DNA of 64,000 nucleotides, from positions 387,001 to 451,000 of the forward strand of contig JAPPUL010000068.1 of assembly GCA_026874595.1 (NCBI GenBank). The letters are read 5' to 3'. Numbering within the stretch: position 1 is the stretch's first letter; each line of letters opens with the position of its first letter. The DNA comes from Sipunculus nudus (taxonomy: Eukaryota; Annelida; Sipuncula; Golfingiida; Sipunculidae). The position numbers were made by a program, and so were the translations under genes. The notes beneath the pieces were generated by a model. It saw nothing but the letters and a program-made list of their open reading frames with translations. It did no database searches and had not been told where the DNA came from. Positions 55,584 through 63,439 of the stretch are shown here, piece after piece.

Positions 55584-57126
55584 AATCCTGCTTTTGTAGA
55601 CTCCCTTTCTTCAGCTTCAACTCGTTTAACAACTTGTTTAGCGCTAATACATACGCCTTCGTACTTGCAAATATTATATCCGTACTAGAACCATGCCCTG
55701 AGGCCATATGATTTTCGTGATTTATTATTACGCTCACTTCCCCGATAGCATCCGCTCCTTCCGTTATCGCATTTATACTATACCTTTTTAATTGCACATC
55801 TATTCCCACTATCTTATTAATTGCATTATATACTGCGCTTATAGGACCATCACCGGTTGCTCCCGCTTTTAAACTCTCTCCTTTCTTAACTAAATGCACT
55901 GTTGCACTCGCTAAGGCCGGGTCGCTACCACAAAATGTATGAAAATCTATTAGCTCGTAGGTCGATTCTATACTCGGCATAAGCTCATCTGCCACTATTG
56001 CATATATATCTTCATCATATACTTCTTTCTTCTTATCTGCTACCTTCAAAAATCTCTCGTACGCCCTCTCAAAATGTTGTGCGTCAAGCTCTATTGATAA
56101 TTGCTCTACACGATTTTTAAAACCATGTTTACCGGAATGACGTCCAAGCACTATCATACTGCTCCTCTTTCCTATTGACTCCGGTGTCATTATCTCATAC
56201 GTTTGCGGATATTTCAATATCCCATCCTGATGTATCCCAGATTCATGTGCAAACGCATTCTTTCCCACTATCGCTTTGTTGGGCTGCACAAATACACTAG
56301 TTATATTCGAAAGCTGTACGCTTGATGCATATATCTCCTTTGCATTAACTCCTGTATGAAGTCCATACAAATCCTTTCTTACATTTAAACAAGACACTAT
56401 CTCTTCTAATGCCGCATTACCGGCCCTCTCCCCTATCCCATTTACACTACATTCTATTTGTCTTGCTCCTGCATTTACTGCTGCTAGGGAGTTTGCTACC
56501 GCTAAGCCCAAATCATTATGACAGTGTACGCTTATTATTGCCTCGTTTATATTCTTAACTCGTTTATAAAGCTCCTTTATAGTATCATAAAACTCCTTTG
56601 GAACTGTGTAGCCTACTGTGTCTGGTATATTTACTATCTTCGCTCCGCTTTCTATTGCCGCTTCCACTATCTCGCACAAAAAACCTATGTCTGTTCGGGT
56701 TGCATCTTCTGCCGAAAACTCAACCTCCTCGCATAAACTACGTGCATAGCTTACCGCCTTTTGGGACATATCAAGTACTTCACTTGATTGCTTTTTTAAC
56801 TTATATTCCATGTGTATTGGGCTTGTTGCTATAAATGTATGAATTCTTGGTTTTGAAGATTCTTTTATTGCTTTATAGCATACATCTATATCTTTCTCTA
56901 AAGCCCTTGCAAGACCTGCTATCGTTATCCCTTCTATCTCCTCTGCTATTCGCTTTACCCCCTCAAATTGTATCGGCGATGATACCGGAAACCCAGCTTC
57001 TATTACATCAACTCTTAATCTCTTAAGCTGACGCGCAAACGATAACTTCTCCTCTATGTCCATCGAAAAACCAGGCGCTTGCTCCCCATCTCTTAACGTT
57101 GTGTCAAATATATATACTTTATCCAT
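55582..57126 (-). CDS. leuA: 2-isopropylmalate synthase
   Basis: A 514-residue enzyme condensing acetyl-CoA and 2-oxoisovalerate, the first committed step of leucine synthesis. The start at ATG 57126 gives the standard DKVYIFDTTLRDGEQAPGFSM and has AGAGGT 6 nt upstream; an in-frame ATG at 57171 lies within a leader hairpin. Metal and catalytic elements SVHCHNDLGLAVANSLAAV, NGIGERAGNAALEE and GKHGFKNR are present. The C-terminal leucine-binding regulatory domain (GDGPISAVYNAI, EGADAIGEVSV) is complete, so feedback inhibition is expected. A candidate leader peptide and three hairpins lie upstream. Confidence 0.95.
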   Translation of the reverse strand: MDKVYIFDTTLRDGEQAPGFSMDIEEKLSFARQLKRLRVDVIEAGFPVSSPIQFEGVKRIAEEIEGITIAGLARALEKDIDVCYKAIKESSKPRIHTFIATSPIHMEYKLKKQSSEVLDMSQKAVSYARSLCEEVEFSAEDATRTDIGFLCEIVEAAIESGAKIVNIPDTVGYTVPKEFYDTIKELYKRVKNINEAIISVHCHNDLGLAVANSLAAVNAGARQIECSVNGIGERAGNAALEEIVSCLNVRKDLYGLHTGVNAKEIYASSVQLSNITSVFVQPNKAIVGKNAFAHESGIHQDGILKYPQTYEIMTPESIGKRSSMIVLGRHSGKHGFKNRVEQLSIELDAQHFERAYERFLKVADKKKEVYDEDIYAIVADELMPSIESTYELIDFHTFCGSDPALASATVHLVKKGESLKAGATGDGPISAVYNAINKIVGIDVQLKRYSINAITEGADAIGEVSVIINHENHMASGHGSSTDIIFASTKAYVLALNKLLNELKLKKGSLQKQD

Positions 57127-57159
57127 TATTATACCTCTAACTTTTATTAGCTCTCTCCC

Positions 57160-57278
57160 CTCTATGTGCATAGAGCATCATATTTATTTTAATTTACTTT
57201 ACTTTATTATTATTTTGGATTTTATTTTTTTACCCCTACCATAGGGGCAGTGTAGGCGTTTGAAACTGCAGTTCAAAC
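57160..57278 (-). promoter_or_regulatory. leuA 5' leader with three inverted repeats
   Basis: In the order of transcription the leader holds a 21-bp near-palindrome GTTTGAACTGCAGTTTCAAAC (57278-57258), CCCCTA-TGG-TAGGGG (57247-57233) and CTCTATG-CA-CATAGAG (57175-57160). None is followed by a U-run on this strand, so a classical terminator is not shown; mutually exclusive pairing or a protein operator are alternatives. Confidence 0.55.
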
Positions 57279-57334
57279 CATACTATAGATGCCTTTTGTG
57301 CGGATTTTATTACGTTTATATTCATAACCTTCAT
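57236..57334 (-). CDS. Candidate leuA leader peptide (32 residues)
   Basis: An ATG at 57334 with GAGGTGA ending 6 nt upstream opens a 32-codon frame. Its stop lies inside the CCCCTA/TAGGGG hairpin. The C-terminal residues are TPTLPLW, with leucines encoded by CTG, CTG and CTA, codons that are uncommon in the neighbouring genes. This is the layout expected of a translated attenuation leader for a leucine-biosynthesis gene. A second frame starting 4 nt earlier (21 codons) has poorer spacing. Translation is unproven. Confidence 0.45.
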   Translation of the reverse strand: MKVMNINVIKSAQKASIVWFELQFQTPTLPLW

Positions 57335-57459
57335 ACATTCTCACCTCTTAAACTCACCTCTTAATACTACTTATATAGTATTTCCATCCCTTCTTAAATA
57401 ACAGTATCTTAAGTATAATAATCTTTCTTTCCCGTGTAAACCTTAATCCTATTTTTTTT

Positions 57460-58686
57460 TTAGTATATATCTGTTCCATGGTCTACTGATATCTTTCTAT
57501 ATATTATTTCCGATATCAAATCTATAAACGCTTTGCGTACCTCTGTAAACCTTATTATTACTATATCTCCCTTTATACTTGAGACTACTCCATTTACCAG
57601 TACAAATCTGCCCTGTAAGTTAAGTTGGATCTTTTCAAATTCATCCTTTAAGCTAAATACTTCTAACTTCTCCCTTTGTGGACGAAATGCTACCCCTGTC
57701 GTTCCAAGCTCTACGATATCTCCTCTTATTAATTCCGTATAGCCTACATCCCCTATCAAATTTATCTTAAACTTATCGTTTGGATATACATTTACATATA
57801 TATTCTTTCGTCGCTTGGTAAAGCCTATCCCTATCCTGTTAAAGGCATTGTTCATTCCCTCTACAAATTCAGCGTGTTGGCCACTTTTTGATATTATATC
57901 TACTACTCCGTAGGATAATAGTAAATCATCACGATACTCATCATCTATTGCTGAATAGCCCACCACCTTTATCCCCTTATGTTTACTATTACTATATATA
58001 CCCTCTAGCTTCTTTTCTAACGAATAGGTGCCTATATCTACATCTAAGCACAATACATCAACTTTATACTCGTTTACATATTTTATATCCTCCGTTGTGA
58101 ACACCTTTACTCCTTTCGGTATAAACTCATGTACCGCACTGTAGCAAAAACTCTTTGGAATACTAACTAATAGTAAAGATAATGTCCCTGCTGTGCCCCA
58201 CTCAGAACCATTCCTTGCTGCTAAGTTAATCGAAAACGTGCCTAACTGTGTGTCCATCTCTATTACTATTGTATTTATATTTTCTCTGGTTAACTGCGCT
58301 TTTGACCCTACATATACCACCGGTGCACTTATATTACAATTATAACTTTGTTCCTCAAGGCGAGTAATCGCTGTCCCTGCTATCATATTACCAAGTTCTA
58401 TTATTGCCGATTTTAAAATCTCTTTAGCCTTTGTGTCTTTTATAGCATCTTCACTAAAGCCTATCCCTATCATGTTTTCTGCTAGCTTTGTTGTCATCCC
58501 CTCCGGCAGGTCAAATATTATCTGCCCTTCTACATCCCCTATTAACGTAAAGAATATGCTAACCCCTCCTACGCTCTCTTTTCCATATGATAGGTATATA
58601 TTTTTCTTTATAGCATTTATTCCTACCACGTCTTCTATTATGCTTATTGCTGATGATACAAAAGGGTTTACATATCTAAGATCCAT
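57460..58686 (-). CDS. CheX domain fused to receiver-like and PilZ-like domains
   Basis: A 408-residue protein. Residues about 1-155 are a CheX/CheC-type phosphatase domain with the active-site helix EILKSAIIELGNMIAGTAITRL and NISAPVVYVG. Residues about 170-285 look like a degenerate response-regulator receiver (VLCLDVDIGTYSLEKKL, IKVVGYSAIDDEYRDDLL, VVDIISKS). Residues about 288-400 resemble a PilZ barrel (KRRKNIYVNVYPNDKFKI, GDIVELGTTGVAFRP), but the canonical RxxxR and D/NxSxxG c-di-GMP motifs are not intact. GAGGG lies 9 nt before the ATG. It probably links motility signalling (CheY-P dephosphorylation) to another input. Confidence 0.75.
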   Translation of the reverse strand: MDLRYVNPFVSSAISIIEDVVGINAIKKNIYLSYGKESVGGVSIFFTLIGDVEGQIIFDLPEGMTTKLAENMIGIGFSEDAIKDTKAKEILKSAIIELGNMIAGTAITRLEEQSYNCNISAPVVYVGSKAQLTRENINTIVIEMDTQLGTFSINLAARNGSEWGTAGTLSLLLVSIPKSFCYSAVHEFIPKGVKVFTTEDIKYVNEYKVDVLCLDVDIGTYSLEKKLEGIYSNSKHKGIKVVGYSAIDDEYRDDLLLSYGVVDIISKSGQHAEFVEGMNNAFNRIGIGFTKRRKNIYVNVYPNDKFKINLIGDVGYTELIRGDIVELGTTGVAFRPQREKLEVFSLKDEFEKIQLNLQGRFVLVNGVVSSIKGDIVIIRFTEVRKAFIDLISEIIYRKISVDHGTDIY

Positions 58687-58953
58687 ACTCTATTCCCTCA
58701 ATCAATATTATCAAATATTATTTACGCTAAATACATCTAGTTCTAATCTTTAGTATATCTTTTTTTTTCAATGCCCCTTAAGCAACATAATAACTATTTT
58801 CCGTTTTATATATCCATATAAATACTCTTTACTTTATGCTCGCATACTTCTTGAGCAATCCAAATCTAATCCTTTATATTGGATATCTATTTTCTTACCT
58901 AATATAGGGAAGCAATTACTTGTCTTTATTCTTTATACTAATATAGCACCTCT

Positions 58954-61900
58954 TTAATATAACTTATTTTTACATAAATAGTCATCAAAAACCTTTGCTA
59001 CTTTAGCCATATTATCATTGTAATAGCATATAAAATCATTAGCATTCTTAAAATTAAAACAATAGGATAGTTCCAATATTTTTTTCCCATCCTCATAAGA
59101 CAAATCCTCTATCGCCATATTCTCTTCTATCCTTAATAGCCCTTCAAGCTCCCTGTAAAACTTTAATCCTTCTAAAAGCACTTTATAATCCTCTTTCCTT
59201 ATTAAGCCTTCCTTATATTGCTTTTTAAGACTCTTATATGTATTGTTTGGTAAATAAGCCATATTCCCCATGCGTAATATAAGATATTCAACCAAGAATT
59301 CTATATCAAGCAGTCCACCCCGCCCCTTCTTAAATAAATATCTTCTGCCTCCCTTGCCTTTCTTTAAAGCATTTTTTGATATCCGCTCCCGCATCATAAC
59401 CACTTCTTTTCTAATATCTTCTGATTCTCCTTTTACACCATCACAAGACAATACAAAATCTCTTATAAGAACTTCTAGTGCCTCTTTAAACCCTACATTT
59501 GGTGAGTAAATCCGTGCCTTTGTATATAACAAACGCTCCCATACCCGCTCTTTATTAGCTCTTCCTTCCAAAAGATAATCTTTTAACTTCTTATAGCTTA
59601 CCGTTATTGGCGCATTGCGTCCCTCTGGCCTGAGTTTCAGGTCTAGTTCATATAAACCTCCGTAGGATATCGCTTTAGTGAAAAAACTACTCAAAGCATT
59701 TAATACCACTTTATAAAACATATTACTATCATAACCCCCCCTTATCTCCTCTCGCTCATTGTATACTAAATATATATCCAGATCCGAACCAAAACTCATG
59801 TCCCTCCCGCCAAGCTTACCAAGCATCACAATCCCGTATTCTTCGCTCTTATAACCTAACTTCTTACTCGATTCTACATGATAATAAGTAAAGCTCTTCA
59901 ACAATATAAACTCTGCTAGCACCGTAAGCCGTTTGCCTTGCTCTTCTACTTCAAGATTTAATAACTGCTGAAGTCCTAGTCGTAAACTTTCGTACGCTTT
60001 TAATTCTATTATTGCATCGTTAAAACTATTTTCAAGTCTAAAGCATTTAAACTCTTCTTCTAATAGCATTTTTGTCGGTTTTATATTTACAAATACATCA
60101 TCTCCAACCTCTTCTAAATATTGAGGGTGGCTTATTAGAAGTTCGCTTAAAAATATACTCTTTGAAAAGATACTTGTTAGACGCAATAATAGTTTTGGAT
60201 ACTCTATAAATAACCTAAATAAACTATCTAATATACCGTAGCATTCCAACAGCTTCAAAAAGTAAAACAGTATCTTATCTATATTGATTCTAAAACTTTT
60301 TTCCTTTTCCACAAGCTCAAATAGTAATATTAATGTGTCTACATACTTATCTTTTCCAAGCTGTTGGACTTTACTTATTTCTCTTATACTCCTTATCGCA
60401 TTCCCTGCATCCTCAAAACCTAGCTCTTTCAAAAAACCTTCCATCCCATATTCACTGCCATCTTCTCGTAGGTACAATAAGGTCATTAGATAACTACGCT
60501 TATCTACAAACACTTTTATGTACTTTCTGAATATATCCTCTGTCCTAAATATAACTTCGTTAAATAGTTCTCTTAGCGCTCTCTCTAGGTCTTTTGAACC
60601 CAAATCATTCACCCTTACAAGACCTTCGGATAACAGTAATGTGAATATGTTTAGTTTGTTGTCTTTTATTTTATTTAGATTTGTAAAAAAGTAGCTCCAA
60701 TCTTTATAATCATATAATTCTCTCTGGTATTTTAACTCCTTCAAAAACATATAACTAGCTCCTATTTGCTCACACTCCGCTTTGCTCATAAATCCATGTC
60801 CTACTAGCTCTTCCAAACTGCATCTTACATTCTCTTTACCTTCTCCTTCTCCATTGCCGTATAGCATACATAATAAGTTTATTGTCTTATCTATTGTCTT
60901 TATAGGCTTTTTTGTAAATGATTTAAATATACTTCCTATAAGTCGCTCATGCTCTTTTACCTCTTCTGTCGATAAGTATTTTCTATACACTAGGCGTTTT
61001 AACTCATTTATGAAATATATTCCAACCCCTTTATCCCCTGCTATGTAGCGCATGTTTATTAATTCGTATCTGTGTACTATATTTTCATTCTCTATATAGT
61101 CTATATATTCTTTTGTTGTTTGGCTTAATGGATAAGGGCTTCTTTTTGATCTTTTATGATAATTAAGATTGTATAATGACTCCATCCCCTTCGGCATTAG
61201 AAAATCTATTACACCCTCTATAACCGCATCCTTAAACTTTTGACCTCTCCTCCATTCAGCCCCTCCTAATACCCCTTTTACTCCATTTTCATATACGAAT
61301 AAAATGTCATATCTATCTGTGTAGGTTAGTTTATGTAATCCGTAGTTATTAAGCCCTATGACCGCAATTGCTATCCTTTCTTGGCTTCCAAAACGTCTTT
61401 CTAATATCTTTCGCTCGCGTTCTAAGACCTTGCCTAATATTAAATCTCCAACTTCACTAAGCCTTTTCCCTACATCCTCTATATTATAGACTCCCATACT
61501 CTTCAAGCTGCCTATTCGTAATATTTGTACTCTCTTAAAACTACTTAGTCTACTAAAATCAAGTCGTTCTAGTAACTCATCTTCTCCCCCATCCCCCCCA
61601 TCCTCCTTCTCCCCCTCTATTCCTACATGTTTATAGAGCTCTTTTAAGAGTTTCTTTTTATCCTCTTTTAGAAAACCTATTGCACCGTTTAGTCCCTCTT
61701 TAAGCATATTTACATTCTTTGATATCTCATCTATAAAGCTATTTTCAAATACTCGTTTTAGTATTTTTATCTCTTCAAACAATATCCGGCACAGGTAGGG
61801 ATAGGATAAGATATTTTTTAAGCATTCTCGGAAGATTGATGAACGCAAAAATAATGCCACGAACCATTCCTTATCTTCTACCTTCCCATAACATTTGCTA

Positions 61901-62136
61901 AGTAGAATTACTCCATCCCCCCTGCTGCCAAAAAAACTTAGCCACTTGTTTAGCTCCATTATAATACGTTCTTGCCCTTCTTTTTCCCCTTCTTCCAAAC
62001 CCAGCCCTACAAACCTAGTTTTTACTAGTTTAGCAAATCCTTCCTCCTCCTCCCCGATTAGCTCGTCATCCTCTTTTAATAGCTTAAGCACTCTTTCGAA
62101 TGGTATCTTTTGGGACTCATTACCTTTTAACATCAC
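58954..62136 (-). CDS. glnE: Glutamine synthetase adenylyltransferase-like protein with inactive N-terminal domain
   Basis: A 1060-residue GlnE homologue. The C-terminal nucleotidyltransferase is intact: GKLGGRDMSFGSDLDIYLVY (Gly773 to Asp785-Leu-Asp787) and LYELDLKLRPEG (Asp832), followed by the conserved WERLLYTKARIYS. The N-terminal domain, which in E. coli removes AMP, has lost its residues: the G-x-G-K-L-G-G loop is IGLNNYGLHKL, the SSDxDL pair is TDRYDIL (first Asp now Arg275), and VDxRLRP is LNYHKRS. So only adenylyl transfer should remain. Two predicted helical linkers join the parts. glnA and PII genes are not in the window. Confidence 0.82.
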   Translation of the reverse strand: MMLKGNESQKIPFERVLKLLKEDDELIGEEEEGFAKLVKTRFVGLGLEEGEKEGQERIIMELNKWLSFFGSRGDGVILLSKCYGKVEDKEWFVALFLRSSIFRECLKNILSYPYLCRILFEEIKILKRVFENSFIDEISKNVNMLKEGLNGAIGFLKEDKKKLLKELYKHVGIEGEKEDGGDGGEDELLERLDFSRLSSFKRVQILRIGSLKSMGVYNIEDVGKRLSEVGDLILGKVLERERKILERRFGSQERIAIAVIGLNNYGLHKLTYTDRYDILFVYENGVKGVLGGAEWRRGQKFKDAVIEGVIDFLMPKGMESLYNLNYHKRSKRSPYPLSQTTKEYIDYIENENIVHRYELINMRYIAGDKGVGIYFINELKRLVYRKYLSTEEVKEHERLIGSIFKSFTKKPIKTIDKTINLLCMLYGNGEGEGKENVRCSLEELVGHGFMSKAECEQIGASYMFLKELKYQRELYDYKDWSYFFTNLNKIKDNKLNIFTLLLSEGLVRVNDLGSKDLERALRELFNEVIFRTEDIFRKYIKVFVDKRSYLMTLLYLREDGSEYGMEGFLKELGFEDAGNAIRSIREISKVQQLGKDKYVDTLILLFELVEKEKSFRINIDKILFYFLKLLECYGILDSLFRLFIEYPKLLLRLTSIFSKSIFLSELLISHPQYLEEVGDDVFVNIKPTKMLLEEEFKCFRLENSFNDAIIELKAYESLRLGLQQLLNLEVEEQGKRLTVLAEFILLKSFTYYHVESSKKLGYKSEEYGIVMLGKLGGRDMSFGSDLDIYLVYNEREEIRGGYDSNMFYKVVLNALSSFFTKAISYGGLYELDLKLRPEGRNAPITVSYKKLKDYLLEGRANKERVWERLLYTKARIYSPNVGFKEALEVLIRDFVLSCDGVKGESEDIRKEVVMMRERISKNALKKGKGGRRYLFKKGRGGLLDIEFLVEYLILRMGNMAYLPNNTYKSLKKQYKEGLIRKEDYKVLLEGLKFYRELEGLLRIEENMAIEDLSYEDGKKILELSYCFNFKNANDFICYYNDNMAKVAKVFDDYLCKNKLY

Positions 62137-62310
62137 CTTTTTCTTATCTATTTTTTTTTATTTATATCTGTTATCTTTTTAGCTTTTCATTTGTATTATT
62201 TATTGTATGATTTAGGTGGATTATAATTATTTTACTTATCACTGCTATTAATGTAGTGATATATATATATAAATATAATCACTCTTTTATTTTTAATCTT
62301 TTATACATCT

Positions 62311-62362
62311 TTTTATAAAGCTATTTTATAAAGCTATTTTATAAAGCTATTTTATAGAACTA
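62311..62362. repeat. Four 13-bp tandem repeats before mnmA
   Basis: TTTTATAAAGCTA occurs three times exactly and once diverged, ending 12 bp before the mnmA ATG. The repeats fill the space where the promoter or leader should be. Confidence 0.9.
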
Positions 62363-62374
62363 TTTTAGAACATT

Positions 62375-63439
62375 ATGAGAATTGCTGTCGCTTTATCTGG
62401 AGGCATTGATAGTACCTCCGCTTTACTACGTTTGAAGATTAAAGGACATGACGTTATTGCCATCACTATGAAAAACTACTCCAAGGAACATTCTAAATGT
62501 TCTTTGCTTAAAGATGGAATTAGTGATGCTAAAGATATTTGTTCCCAATTCAATATTAAGCATTACATCATTGACACGCAAGAGCTTTTTAAGCAAAAAG
62601 TTATTGACTACTTTGTAAACCAATATTTAGACGGGAAGACTCCTAATGCTTGTTTAACTTGTAATGCTGTTGTTAAGTTTAATTCTATCTTTGACTTTGC
62701 ATCTACTCTGGGTTATAACTATATCGCTACCGGCCATTACGCCGTTATTGAAAACAACAAAAGCAATATCACCGTTTTAAAAAAGGGTATTGACTCTCTT
62801 AAAGACCAATCTTACTTCTTAAGCCGGCTTGATATAACTACTTTACAACGTTGTTTATTCCCGCTCGGTAAGACCACTAAAAAACAGAATATTGAATTCT
62901 TAAAATCACTAGATATTCATCATATTGCTAATAAAAAAGAAAGTCAAGAAATGTGTTTCGTTCATAAGGACAGTTACAAAGACTTTATTAAACAATATGA
63001 TTCTAATAGATATATTAAACCCGGCAACATAATAGACCAAAATAATAATATCTTGGGTAAGCATGACGGTATCCCTTTTTATACTATCGGACAACGAAAG
63101 GGCTTAAATGTATCTATCGGGAAACCTGCTTATGTTACTCATATTAACCCCGTTACTAATAATATTACCATCGGGGATAAACCTTTTCACTCCAATCTTA
63201 ATATGTCTTCTTTAAACTGGCTTTTGGATTTGGCACCTCATGATATCAGAAGCACTACTTTTAATGTTAAAGTCAGATACATGCATAAAGGACAAGATGC
63301 TACGTTCGCTAATTTTAATAGCCACTCGGCTACCTTGTCTTTTAAAGAACAAGTACTTGCTATTACACCAGGCCAGGGCGCAGTCGGCTATATTAATGAT
63401 AAAGTCGCTTTCTCCGGTATTATTGATAACCCTTTTTAA
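62375..63439 (+). CDS. mnmA: tRNA-specific 2-thiouridylase MnmA
   Basis: A 354-residue enzyme that thiolates U34 of tRNA-Lys, -Glu and -Gln. It has the ATP-pyrophosphatase P-loop ALSGGIDSTSALLRL, catalytic Cys in NACLTCNAVVKF, GHYAVIE, KDQSYFLSRL, the second Cys in ESQEMCFV, and the C-terminal beta domain with YTIGQRKGLNVSIGKPAYV and ITPGQGAVGY. Sulfur normally comes from a cysteine desulfurase (IscS) directly or via TusE. No ribosome-binding site is evident before the ATG. It uses T/C-ending codons. Its stop shares TTAA with the stop of the convergent gene. Confidence 0.95.
   Translation: MRIAVALSGGIDSTSALLRLKIKGHDVIAITMKNYSKEHSKCSLLKDGISDAKDICSQFNIKHYIIDTQELFKQKVIDYFVNQYLDGKTPNACLTCNAVVKFNSIFDFASTLGYNYIATGHYAVIENNKSNITVLKKGIDSLKDQSYFLSRLDITTLQRCLFPLGKTTKKQNIEFLKSLDIHHIANKKESQEMCFVHKDSYKDFIKQYDSNRYIKPGNIIDQNNNILGKHDGIPFYTIGQRKGLNVSIGKPAYVTHINPVTNNITIGDKPFHSNLNMSSLNWLLDLAPHDIRSTTFNVKVRYMHKGQDATFANFNSHSATLSFKEQVLAITPGQGAVGYINDKVAFSGIIDNPF

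Noticed and set aside
57233-57247. Intrinsic terminator in the leuA leader or for the gene upstream
   Set aside because: The GC hairpin is not followed by a T-run on either strand in the correct orientation; A residues follow it on the minus strand.
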